From: Melioribacteraceae bacterium
Lineage (GTDB): Bacteria; Bacteroidota; Ignavibacteria; Ignavibacteriales; Melioribacteraceae
Direction: 5' to 3'
DNA: 64,000 nucleotides
Assembly: GCA_035362835.1 (NCBI GenBank)
Contig: DAOSDY010000002.1
Span: 751,692-815,691 of the forward strand
Part shown: positions 34,907 to 42,925 of the stretch, piece after piece
Position numbering within the stretch: position 1 is the first letter of the stretch
How the letters are laid out: every line of letters starts with the position of its first letter
The notes under the pieces: model-generated
Told to the model about the DNA's origin: nothing
The model's input: only the letters and a program-made list of their open reading frames with translations
The model's database searches: none
Position numbers and translations under genes: made by a program

Positions 34907-36139
34907 TTGGTCAAATTGGAAAATCTTAAGAGTAAAATAGGGATTTTTCTTCTTATTGCCTCCTTTCTATTGAACCTGATCACTTCAGGAATATCAAATT
35001 ATTCACTCAATTCCGTTCTTTTTAAAATAATTTCAGGGATTACAAGCGGAATTGTAATTTTATTCTTTTTTAAGAATGAGCTGAAAGAACTCCTCCGCAC
35101 TATTAAGAAATCTGCTGTTTTTTTAGCTGCATTGTTTATTCTATACATGTCGGTGAGCCTATTATGGTCTAGCAATCCCGGTTTCGGAGCGGAGAAGGTG
35201 ATACATTTTGTGATTGGAAACGGGCCCTTAGTTCTGGGTATTGGGTTGATACTGGGTATTAAAGTAGTAAGTAGACAGTATTCAGAAGGCAGTGGGCAGT
35301 CTTCATTCGGCAGTGAGCAGTTGGCAGGCGGGGTGGTAATTATTGGAGTTATTGCTTGTACCATTGCAATTCTTCTCGATCCGTTCAATCCGAGTATCCC
35401 CTATTCATTTGAACTTACCAGGTGGAGTCATGTCGCATTCGGAAGGTTTACTGGACTGGCGCTTTTAATAACTTATCTATACTATCAGAATGCAGATAAC
35501 CGTGAAAGGAAATTATCAGCGCTGTTACTGACGTTACTTTTCACTTATTCAATTATAAGTTCCGGCTACAGGGGCGGATTGATAGCCGCAATTTTAGCAA
35601 TAAGCGCCGATACTTTTTTCAGAATAATCAGGCATCCTGAAATCCGGCTCCGCGCAATAATAAACTACATAAGTATAGCAGCGATAGTTTTATTAAGTTT
35701 TTTTATCATGAGCTGGAATAATGGAATGATGGAAAGGTGGAATAATCTTTCAGTATTAGCGGGTAACGAGGTGAATGTTGACAATTCAATCAATTCAAGG
35801 ATTGAAGGATACAGTGTTGCTTGGAGAATGTTTAAAGAGAATCCCCTTACCGGATCCGGGCTGGGAAGTTTTAACGGGAGTAATTACGGGAGTGAAATCG
35901 GAAGGGAAATTAAATATCCGCATAATATTATTCTGGAATTGCTTTGCGAGTTGGGGTTAATAGGATTAGGGTTTTTGATAGTTTATACCGGTGCTGTTAT
36001 CAGAGTTTTATTACAGTGGAGGAAGGATTTGCTGATAATTTTTGTATTTGGAATTTTGTTGGCAATGTTTGGGAAGGATATGAGCAGCAATGGATTGGTG
36101 TGGGTTTTTGCAGGAATGGTAGTAAAGGAAAGGTCATAG
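34907..36139 (+). CDS. O-antigen ligase / polymerase-like membrane protein
   Basis: 410-residue inner-membrane protein with about 10-11 hydrophobic segments and a periplasmic region 'VDNSINSRIEGYSVAWRMFKENPLTGSGLGSFNG', the signature loop of the Wzy_C/WaaL family that transfers or polymerises lipid-linked glycan. Start is a TTG (34907) with weak RBS. Two segments are encoded by intergenic repeat words in frame: SRQYSEGSGQSSFGSEQLAG (from 35268-35330) and SWNNGMMERWNN (35710-35747). Both are polar stretches placed between hydrophobic segments, so they may be tolerated as loops. A second polymerase is at 53927-55201. Confidence 0.82.
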   Translation: MVKLENLKSKIGIFLLIASFLLNLITSGISNYSLNSVLFKIISGITSGIVILFFFKNELKELLRTIKKSAVFLAALFILYMSVSLLWSSNPGFGAEKVIHFVIGNGPLVLGIGLILGIKVVSRQYSEGSGQSSFGSEQLAGGVVIIGVIACTIAILLDPFNPSIPYSFELTRWSHVAFGRFTGLALLITYLYYQNADNRERKLSALLLTLLFTYSIISSGYRGGLIAAILAISADTFFRIIRHPEIRLRAIINYISIAAIVLLSFFIMSWNNGMMERWNNLSVLAGNEVNVDNSINSRIEGYSVAWRMFKENPLTGSGLGSFNGSNYGSEIGREIKYPHNIILELLCELGLIGLGFLIVYTGAVIRVLLQWRKDLLIIFVFGILLAMFGKDMSSNGLVWVFAGMVVKERS

Positions 36140-36206
36140 GTGATAGGTCATGGGCGAGAGGTCATAGGTCATAGGTCATTCATGGGTGATAGGTCATAGA
36201 TGATTG
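36130..36206 (+). repeat. GGTCATAGGT word tract
   Basis: About ten copies of GGTCATAGGT/GGTGATAGGTCAT words lie between the converging polymerase and four-helix-bundle genes and overlap the last codons of the polymerase gene. The word differs from those of the main islands but has the same imperfect character. Confidence 0.8.
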
Positions 36207-36578
36207 TTAGGGTTTGGATTTAAGGGATTTGATTAAACCGTTTATCATTTTCACAATTTCAGTACCTTCATTTTCCAAATCATTCAGCTTTTGAACATCA
36301 ATCCACTTCATCTGGCAGAAAAGATTCAATAATGTAATTGTTTCAAAAGCCGAACCTCTAGCAATATATAAGAAGTGAAGATATTCTTTTTTTGAAAACC
36401 TTCCGTTACCTTCGCTGATATTCATAGGTACTGAAGCTGCAGAAGATTCAATCTGCTCAAATAAACGGAAATGTTTTCTATCAGTATTAAGAGAATCAAT
36501 TAAGAGGATAATGTTACAGGACCAACTTAGAGCTTTTTGCCATACTGTAAGGTTTTTAAAACTAATTACATTTTCCAT
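36207..36578 (-). CDS. Four-helix-bundle protein, S23 family (second copy)
   Basis: 123 residues: 'ISFKNLTVWQKALSWSCNIILLIDSL' and 'FEQIESSAASVPMNISEGNGRFSKKEYLHFLYIARGSAFETITLLNLF' match the same family as the gene at 26923-27363 but with low identity, so the two were acquired separately rather than duplicated here. No function is known. It is bounded on both sides by short repeat-word tracts (GGTCATAGGT upstream on the + strand, CTATAAGCTA type on the other side). Confidence 0.88.
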   Translation of the reverse strand: MENVISFKNLTVWQKALSWSCNIILLIDSLNTDRKHFRLFEQIESSAASVPMNISEGNGRFSKKEYLHFLYIARGSAFETITLLNLFCQMKWIDVQKLNDLENEGTEIVKMINGLIKSLKSKP

Positions 36579-36584
36579 TTTCCC

Positions 36585-36650
36585 CCTAACTATAACCTAT
36601 CTACTATAAGCTAGCAACTATGAGCTATCAGCTATAACCTACTCCCCCTC
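36585..36650 (+). repeat. CTATAAGCTA/CTATGAGCTA word tract
   Basis: Words such as CTATAACCTA, CTATAAGCTAGC, CTATGAGCTATC and CTATAACCTA repeat imperfectly for about 60 bases, just upstream of the four-helix-bundle gene and touching the end of the large sugar transferase gene. Confidence 0.78.
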
Positions 36651-38578
36651 TACCCGCTCCGTGCTTTTCGCACTAATATATTATACCAGGCCTTGAAGAA
36701 ATATCTGATATCCGTGAACAAAGGATTCTTTTCGTAGCTATCGAGGTATTTCGATTCAGAAGCTGCTATTTCATCAATAGTCTTTGGAAGGTCTGCATAG
36801 TAAGGCGGAACGAGGCCGGGTTTGTACTTTATACGGCGTTTTTTAAGGTCTTCGGGATAGAGACTGAAATAATGGGAACTCAGGGGCCGGACGCCTACAA
36901 GTTTTAACTGGCCTTTGAAGAAATTTATAAACATCGGGAATTCATCGAGCCAGAATCTCCTTAAAACTCTTCCCCAGCTGGTTATTCTAAAATCATCCTT
37001 GAACTTCCCCCCTTCTTTCAGATTTGCCTTTTCAAAAACAAAATTTTGAAGATATTCAGAGTAAGGATACATCGTCCGAAACTTGTAAACATAGAATGTT
37101 TTGCCGTGAAGACCGATTCTTTTAAGTTTTATAAAAGGTCCGTAAGATGGGTTTGTATCCTGTGAAGGCTCCCGTTTTTTAACCGCGATAAGATAGACCA
37201 GGTTTCCGATCTGTTTAAAATTGATCAGGTCAAAACCGCAGAAGTAGATCCTTCCAATTATTTCGGGAAGGGACAATGCACGGTTTTTCCCTTTTGTCAA
37301 ACCGAAATAGATATTTTTAAGGAAGGGCATTTTGGGGAAAAAGCGTTTCCAGATAAAATCGAAGAAATAGAAGATATATGCAAAATAGAAAGGATACTTT
37401 TTAAAAAACCGCTCCCTCCTTAGGCTGAGAGGTTCAACTGCGCCTACAAAAACTCCTCCGTCAATAAGTTTTTGATTGACCTTTTTAAGGTACTTATTGA
37501 TCCTCTGAATATCATTCAGTTCGCGGAGGTTCATATAGAACTCGAGCTTATTCTCGGGCATCACCTCAATGTTAAAAACATCGGATGACTTGATCATATA
37601 TGAATTTCGTACATCGAATGTAAGGAAGTCGAGGTGCTCCTCAAGGAAATTATAAATCTCCTTATGCTTCTTAAGGTATACAGTAAGAAGCTGTTCAGAG
37701 AGATAATGATTGAAAGGATTTCCTTTAATGCCGTATTTAGCTGGATAATTGCCATTAGATCTCATCATTGGTTCATCAAGGAGAGAAGTTGCTTTTAGAA
37801 ACTTTGTGGCAGGCTCGTCAGTCCTGGACTGGCTTCTGTATAGGTAATAGATACTGTTAATAATTACAGCATGGATGGAAAAAATTAATGCAATGTATAA
37901 CGGATAGATAGTGCTCAGGTTTTCGGGGATTAGGATATAGACCATAAAAGAGACAAAGGCAATAAAAATGATATATCCCTTTATTCTTCTCCATATAAAA
38001 TACCAGTAATTCAATGAGGACCTGTGTGCCTCGAAATGGTGAGTAAATACCGAGGAAGCAATCCAGAAAATTAAAAGGAACGCAGTGGAATAAGTCTTAT
38101 ATTCTATTCGAACTGAACTATATGTGAAGTAGGTAATGACAATGATAAAGAGGATTAGAAGGAATTCTGAAACAAAAAGACCGGGTGAAAAATTGAACTT
38201 TATTTTGAATGGATTCTCAAAAATTAAACCGAATTTTATAATTCTGATAAACAGCTCAATTGAGAATCCGAGCAGAAATGTTCCGCTTATTACGAGTCGT
38301 GATGGGAAAGAATCTGCAACCAGGTTAAAATAAATAGTAATAATGCCGATTGAAAGAATAAGCGACCTGAAAATAGGTTGGGCTCCCTCTATCACTTTGC
38401 GTTTAGACGTGATTCCGTATTTGCCTGTTATAAGCGAAGAGAAAAGAACGGTGAGAAGTATTATAGCATGATACGGAGTATATGCGGAATATACTTGTAC
38501 TTCACCGAGCTTAATAGTCTCGATCAGTTTGAATGAAAGAGTATAAATGAGTAAGTCGGTAATTAGTTTAATTAGCAT
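36650..38578 (-). CDS. Large sugar transferase with membrane and methyltransferase-like regions
   Basis: 642 residues. The N-terminal ~240 residues hold eight or so hydrophobic helices. A middle part (about 300-460, e.g. 'HLDFLTFDVRNSY', 'QKLIDGGVFVGAVEPL', 'SLPEIIGRIYFCGFDLINFKQIG') resembles a SAM-methyltransferase-like fold without an obvious SAM site. The C-terminal part is a bacterial sugar transferase: 'GKTFYVYKFRTMYPYS', 'RFWLDEFPMFINFFKGQLKLVGVRPLS', 'KPGLVPPYYADLP'. The usual hydrophobic re-entrant helix right before the catalytic domain is missing. I believe this layout is shared by a Bacteroidota/Ignavibacteria subgroup. Probably loads a sugar onto the lipid carrier. Confidence 0.85.
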   Translation of the reverse strand: MLIKLITDLLIYTLSFKLIETIKLGEVQVYSAYTPYHAIILLTVLFSSLITGKYGITSKRKVIEGAQPIFRSLILSIGIITIYFNLVADSFPSRLVISGTFLLGFSIELFIRIIKFGLIFENPFKIKFNFSPGLFVSEFLLILFIIVITYFTYSSVRIEYKTYSTAFLLIFWIASSVFTHHFEAHRSSLNYWYFIWRRIKGYIIFIAFVSFMVYILIPENLSTIYPLYIALIFSIHAVIINSIYYLYRSQSRTDEPATKFLKATSLLDEPMMRSNGNYPAKYGIKGNPFNHYLSEQLLTVYLKKHKEIYNFLEEHLDFLTFDVRNSYMIKSSDVFNIEVMPENKLEFYMNLRELNDIQRINKYLKKVNQKLIDGGVFVGAVEPLSLRRERFFKKYPFYFAYIFYFFDFIWKRFFPKMPFLKNIYFGLTKGKNRALSLPEIIGRIYFCGFDLINFKQIGNLVYLIAVKKREPSQDTNPSYGPFIKLKRIGLHGKTFYVYKFRTMYPYSEYLQNFVFEKANLKEGGKFKDDFRITSWGRVLRRFWLDEFPMFINFFKGQLKLVGVRPLSSHYFSLYPEDLKKRRIKYKPGLVPPYYADLPKTIDEIAASESKYLDSYEKNPLFTDIRYFFKAWYNILVRKARSG

Positions 38579-38589
38579 AATTGAAAATT

Positions 38590-38948
38590 ATGAATAATAG
38601 TGACAAAGTTACAAAGGAACAAAGTGACAAGGAAGGTAATGGGTGATCGGTGAACAGTAATCGGAAGACTGAAGTCGGAAGACAGAATAGAAAAATATGT
38701 ATGCTTGGTTGCTTGATTGTTGGGTTGCACGGAGGATAATCGTTCGTTGTTCTTGGTTCTTCGTTCGTGGTTCCCCGCAAAAGGCGCGGGGCATGCTTAG
38801 TTCAAGTGTAAACTGTAATCTGTTATCGGTGAACTGTAAAGTAATGACCAGGAATTATGGAATGTTGGAATATTGGGTGAATCGTCCCCGTAAAAGGAGC
38901 GCGAGGTGTGTAATAGGCAGTCTTCAGTCGGCAGTCCTCAGTCTTCAG
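38590..38948 (+). repeat. Word-repeat island 8
   Basis: A 370-base gap without a gene: GTGACAAAGTTACAAAGG, GGTGATCGGTGAACAGTAAT, GGAAGACTGAAGTCGGAAG, ATGCTTGGTTGCTTGATTG, GTTCTTGGTTCTTCGTTCG, a GCGCGGGGC block, GGAATTATGGAATGTTGG, and finally CAGTCTTCAGTCGGCAGT words that run into the end of the 2-epimerase gene. Minus-strand and plus-strand ORFs within it are repeat translations and are not called. Confidence 0.82.
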
Positions 38949-40070
38949 TCAGCGGAGATGGATTTCCGATTCTTTTGTCAGGAGAATCTTTACGATTCTT
39001 TTGGCAGCATGTCCATCCCATAATTCCGGGATTGATCCTTTTTTTATTTTACCTGATAAGACATCAGAAGCAGCAGCGAGAGCTTTATTTAAATCATTGC
39101 CTAGCAATTGATTTGTACCAACTTCAACAGTGATGGGACGCTCTGTTGAATTCCTTAATGTAATGCATTGGACCCCAAGATATGTCGATTCCTCCTGAAT
39201 ACCGCCGGAGTCGGTAATTATCAGTTCTGCATTTTTGATTAAAGAAATAAAGTCTATGTAACCGACAGGATCAGTAAGATTTATATTGGGGTGAATCATA
39301 TTCATCAATCCGAATTTAACAAGATTATTTTTCGTTCGGGGATGAATCGGGAAAATTATTTTCCTTCTATCTGCAATTTTATTTAATAAGGAGATAAGTT
39401 CTATCAGCTCAACTTTTTCATCAACGTTACCAGGTCTATGAAGAGTAGCTAACACATAATTATTTTTAATAAGACCGAATTCATCAATGATTTTTGATTC
39501 CTCAGCTTTCGGCAAATAGTATATGAGAGTGTCAATCATTGTATTGCCGACAAAGAAAATCTTAGAGTTGTAAATCCCTTCTTTTTTAAGATTCTCGAGA
39601 CCGCTTTTTTCAGTTACGAAAAGGTAATCTGATATCTGATCTGTGAGAATTCTGTTTATTTCTTCCGGCATGTTTCTGTCAAAGCTTCTTAGTCCGGCTT
39701 CTACATGTGCAACTTTAATCGAAAACTTAACTGCAGTCAGGCTGCATGCAATAGTTGAATTCACATCACCCACTACAATTACTAAATCAGGTTTTTCACT
39801 CAACAGTACTTTCTCGAACTCGATTATAATTTTTGCAGTCTGCTCGGCATGAGTACCACTTCCTACCCCTAAGTAATAATTTGGTTGAGGAAGATTAAGA
39901 TCCTGAAAAAAAACTTTGCTCATATTGTCATCATAATGCTGACCGGTATGGCAAATGAGGTGCTGGAGATTGATGTCTGAAGACTGAAGACTGAAGTCAG
40001 AGAAAGCTTTATGGATTGGAGCGATTTTCATGAAATTTGGACGGGCACCAACAACAGATATGATTTTCAA
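38949..40070 (-). CDS. wecB: UDP-N-acetylglucosamine 2-epimerase (non-hydrolysing) family
   Basis: 373-residue GT-B-fold epimerase that interconverts UDP-GlcNAc and UDP-ManNAc (or the diacetamido-uronate analogue, as WbpI/WlbD does). Motifs: GARPNFMKIAPI, TGQHYDDNMSKVFF, VVGDVNSTIA, HVEAGLRSFDRNMPEEINR, PIHPRTKNN, ITDSGGIQEESTYLG and RPITVEVGTNQLLG. Residues of about 24-33 (FSDFSLQSSDI) are encoded by ACTGAAGACTGAAG words of the repeat islands, and the last codons and stop also lie in such words. With wlbA/wlbB in the neighbourhood a WlbD-type role is possible. First gene downstream of the AT-rich cluster. Confidence 0.93.
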   Translation of the reverse strand: MKIISVVGARPNFMKIAPIHKAFSDFSLQSSDINLQHLICHTGQHYDDNMSKVFFQDLNLPQPNYYLGVGSGTHAEQTAKIIIEFEKVLLSEKPDLVIVVGDVNSTIACSLTAVKFSIKVAHVEAGLRSFDRNMPEEINRILTDQISDYLFVTEKSGLENLKKEGIYNSKIFFVGNTMIDTLIYYLPKAEESKIIDEFGLIKNNYVLATLHRPGNVDEKVELIELISLLNKIADRRKIIFPIHPRTKNNLVKFGLMNMIHPNINLTDPVGYIDFISLIKNAELIITDSGGIQEESTYLGVQCITLRNSTERPITVEVGTNQLLGNDLNKALAAASDVLSGKIKKGSIPELWDGHAAKRIVKILLTKESEIHLR

Positions 40071-40147
40071 AGTAGCTCTTAAAAGTATTATTAAAAAGAA
40101 TAATTATTTACTAGAGAAGAATAAATCCAGAGGATAACGAGAAAGAT

Positions 40148-40939
40148 TTATAATCCTAGTCTAATTTTCCTGTATTGCCATGCTTCCTTTAAGGTTGGAG
40201 TAGTATTATAAGTTGCTATTGATGAATCATTTTTAATAAACTGAACATAACCATTTTTAAGTTTGTCCAATGCTTCTAACATAGCAGCCGGGGCTAATTC
40301 GTAGTTCTTTTTAACAATAGTATTAAAATTGTCTTTTTCTTCAATTGGAAATTTTTTTTGAACAATTACATCACCAGCATCAAGTTCTTCATTAACAAAG
40401 TGAATCGATACTCCTGTTTCTTTTTCTCCTTTAAATAATACCCAGAAAGGAGTTAATCTGCCCCTATTTTTTGGTAGTAATGCATTATGCCTATTTATCA
40501 CTCCAATTTTGGGTATCGCAAGTAATTCACTTTTCAAAATATTCTGGGATTGGTTTATAATTACATCTATATTAAGATTTCTAATTTCATCAAGGAACTG
40601 TTCATTGTTCGGAGACTTAATGTCCAATGTTTTTATCCCATTTTCTGATGCTATCCGGGCAATTGAAGGATCCTTGAATAGTTTTGGAAAGATTAAATAT
40701 AGCTTTTTTTTAATTTTGTAAATAATTGTTATAAAAGAATTCCTTACAAAATGATAAAAACCCATTATTAGAAAAAGAGATAGGAGATAGGTGAATTTTG
40801 ATTTTTTTCTTTGAATTGTTAATCGATCCCCTTTAGAAATTGCTAAACCAATTATCTCATTTTTTTTTGACTCGATAATTTGGGAGATGAATGAATTTGT
40901 CTGCACCGGATCATCCATAGTTATGATAAATATTCTCAT
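40148..40939 (-). CDS. Formyltransferase-fold enzyme, likely amino-sugar N-formyltransferase
   Basis: 263 residues of the methionyl-tRNA/GART formyltransferase fold. The catalytic triad region is visible: 'GVINRHNALLPKNRGRLTPFWVL' (Asn and His of NxH) and 'NEELDAGDVIVQKKFPIE' (Asp). The C-terminal anticodon/OB domain of Fmt is absent. In polysaccharide clusters, such enzymes formylate amino sugars from N10-formyl-tetrahydrofolate. The start codon overlaps the end of the deacetylase gene by four bases, so the pair is translationally coupled, and they may act in turn on the same residue (deacetylate, then formylate); this is inference. Confidence 0.83.
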   Translation of the reverse strand: MRIFIITMDDPVQTNSFISQIIESKKNEIIGLAISKGDRLTIQRKKSKFTYLLSLFLIMGFYHFVRNSFITIIYKIKKKLYLIFPKLFKDPSIARIASENGIKTLDIKSPNNEQFLDEIRNLNIDVIINQSQNILKSELLAIPKIGVINRHNALLPKNRGRLTPFWVLFKGEKETGVSIHFVNEELDAGDVIVQKKFPIEEKDNFNTIVKKNYELAPAAMLEALDKLKNGYVQFIKNDSSIATYNTTPTLKEAWQYRKIRLGL

Positions 40940-41865
40940 AAAAGTCCATTGTCAAGACAGTATTGCTTAACTGTCGTAAAAACATAACCTCTTTCTTTAT
41001 AAAATTGTATTTCCTTTTTATACAATGGGATTGCTGCTTTTCCCAGATTCTTTACCTTCAATTGTGAACGTAGTATATCCTTAAAAAAATAACTGACTGG
41101 ATTTTTTGTTCTTTTATTTATTACGCGGACTTCACTTGATTCATCAATAAATTCATTAGGGTGAATATCAAAGACCACGGGTTTTTTATTAATACTACTT
41201 TCTAAATGAATTCCTCTTCGCTGAATTGAGGTTATAAAAGGTATTATTCTCATTGTAGTACCAACGTAAGGTAAAAATAGAGCAGATAAAGGTATTTCAA
41301 CCAAATCACTATGCCCCTTCTTAAAAATGTTATTTATATCAACTTTGTAAGGCAATCTTGGAGAAGTAAGCCATTTAAGTTTATTCACACTTCCAAAAGA
41401 AAGGAAAAAATCGAACCTTTGCGAAGCAATAGAGCTATCAATTCTATGACCAGTTTCAATTAAAGCTCTTGCAGTGTAACTATTAACTCTTAATGCAGGT
41501 GCTCTAAAGGAGATAATTTCTTGTCCCGAAATATCTTCTAATAATTTTTTTGTATAATCAAGATGTCTCTTCTGTTTTTCAAAAGGCATTACATCAAAAC
41601 CATTTGAGGGCAGATGAGATTTGCCATGAGAGCCAATTTCATGCCCTAAGCTAATAACCATTTTTACAATTTCAGGGATGAGTTTTACTATGTAACCGGT
41701 AAAATAAAAAGTGGATTTGATATTTAATTCATTATAGATTTCTAACAAAATTGGCATTCCCGTTTTAAAGACTTTTATGCCAGTTTCATCCCGTAATGTA
41801 TTATGCCATATTGATGTCGTTTCGACATCATTTGTTAGAAGACAGTACTTTTGCGTGCTGTTAAT
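40936..41865 (-). CDS. NodB-type polysaccharide deacetylase, no canonical start codon
   Basis: The catalytic domain has TNDVETTSIW (motif 1 with the metal Asp), HEIGSHGKSH (motif 2 His pair) and FRAPALR (motif 3). The first ATG in frame is at 41757 (MPILLEIYN), which would remove motif 1. The frame is open upstream to a TAA at 41880-41878 and encodes NSTQKYCLLTNDVETTSIWH, clearly part of the domain, yet has no ATG, GTG or TTG. I extend to an ATT at 41865 as the most likely start; ATT at 41874 is the other choice. It lies directly after the DUF354 gene stop. Role: deacetylation of a sugar in the repeat unit or a precursor. Confidence 0.75.
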   Translation of the reverse strand: MNSTQKYCLLTNDVETTSIWHNTLRDETGIKVFKTGMPILLEIYNELNIKSTFYFTGYIVKLIPEIVKMVISLGHEIGSHGKSHLPSNGFDVMPFEKQKRHLDYTKKLLEDISGQEIISFRAPALRVNSYTARALIETGHRIDSSIASQRFDFFLSFGSVNKLKWLTSPRLPYKVDINNIFKKGHSDLVEIPLSALFLPYVGTTMRIIPFITSIQRRGIHLESSINKKPVVFDIHPNEFIDESSEVRVINKRTKNPVSYFFKDILRSQLKVKNLGKAAIPLYKKEIQFYKERGYVFTTVKQYCLDNGLL

Positions 41866-41869
41866 GTTA

Positions 41870-42925
41870 CTAATTTTTTATTCTCACGAAGTTCTTAATA
41901 TAATTAGTTAGATAATTAGAAAAATCTATCTTTTCATCAAGCATTTTTTGTTTTTTTCTTGCCAACTCATAATAATCAGAATTTAAAATCCTATCAATAA
42001 GTTCATAAATACTTTCCGCATTATTTGGAAGTAAACCGTAACCAAGATTGTATTTATTTTCAAGTTCATCCAGATAACTAATTCGATTCACAAAATCATT
42101 TACACGGATGAATGGTGTACCCAGTACAGCTGCTTCAGCAGCCATTGTCTGGCTATCACCAATATACAATTTAGAAAATGCTAAAAAATGATGAATATCC
42201 AATGGATTAATTTCCAATCGATAATCATTCAATTCTGGACCAATATCTCGTTCACTTGTGATATATACATCACCATAGTTTTCTAATTTCTTAATAACTT
42301 TAATTGCATAATTATCATTAATTCCTTTAATACCTACATCATGGTGAGCTGATAACTTAGCAAACCTCATAATAGAGAATGGTCTATCAATAGAAATGTA
42401 TTTTTCTACGACTCTAATATCAGGAGTAAAATGATTGGGATGCAAATACGATAGTTCATGATAACTGTTATGTTTAATACATTTATATTCCCATTTACCC
42501 GTTCTGCAGACTTCCGGGCAGATTATTTTATCAGCGAAGTGATATCCTATATTGGCAGTATATTTTATTATATCAAAATCATCTTCATTTACGATAGTAT
42601 TTGGTATCCCTAATATTCTTCCTGCAATTGATATTATTATGGAAGTACCCATCACAAGATCAGGTTTTTCCTTTTTTAATATTTTATATAACGAATAGAT
42701 TTTCTCATAAAATTGTAATACAAGGTCTTTTTTTGTTAATAAAGTCTTTCTTGCCTTCAGTTTAATTGAAATATCTTTCAATTCAGACTTTTGGATAAGA
42801 TCTTCAAGAATATCCTTATCATTAAATGTGATAAAAACATTTTCATTTAAATATTTCAGATCTTTTATCACATTCTTAAATAAATGAAAATGTGCTGGGT
42901 GTGCTAAATGAAATAATACTTTCAT
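41870..42925 (-). CDS. DUF354 family glycosyltransferase-like protein
   Basis: 351 residues starting MKVLFHLAHPAHFHLFKNVIKDL, the distinctive beginning of DUF354, a GT-B-like family frequent in archaeal and bacterial polysaccharide loci. Also visible: 'MGTSIIISIAGRILGIPNTIVNEDDFD' and 'YIGDSQTMAAEAAVLGTPFIRVNDF', the latter resembling the UDP-sugar-binding region of 2-epimerases. The enzymatic reaction is not established. It overlaps the next upstream gene by four bases (ATGA), so it is coupled in one operon. Confidence 0.85.
   Translation of the reverse strand: MKVLFHLAHPAHFHLFKNVIKDLKYLNENVFITFNDKDILEDLIQKSELKDISIKLKARKTLLTKKDLVLQFYEKIYSLYKILKKEKPDLVMGTSIIISIAGRILGIPNTIVNEDDFDIIKYTANIGYHFADKIICPEVCRTGKWEYKCIKHNSYHELSYLHPNHFTPDIRVVEKYISIDRPFSIMRFAKLSAHHDVGIKGINDNYAIKVIKKLENYGDVYITSERDIGPELNDYRLEINPLDIHHFLAFSKLYIGDSQTMAAEAAVLGTPFIRVNDFVNRISYLDELENKYNLGYGLLPNNAESIYELIDRILNSDYYELARKKQKMLDEKIDFSNYLTNYIKNFVRIKN

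Noticed and set aside
35944..36174. Plus-strand ORF overlapping the polymerase end
   Set aside because: Out-of-frame shadow of the polymerase gene plus GGTCATAGGT words.
25010..38960. CRISPR arrays in the repeat islands
   Set aside because: Words are of variable length and spacing, degenerate, and lack fixed repeats with unique spacers; no cas genes are present.
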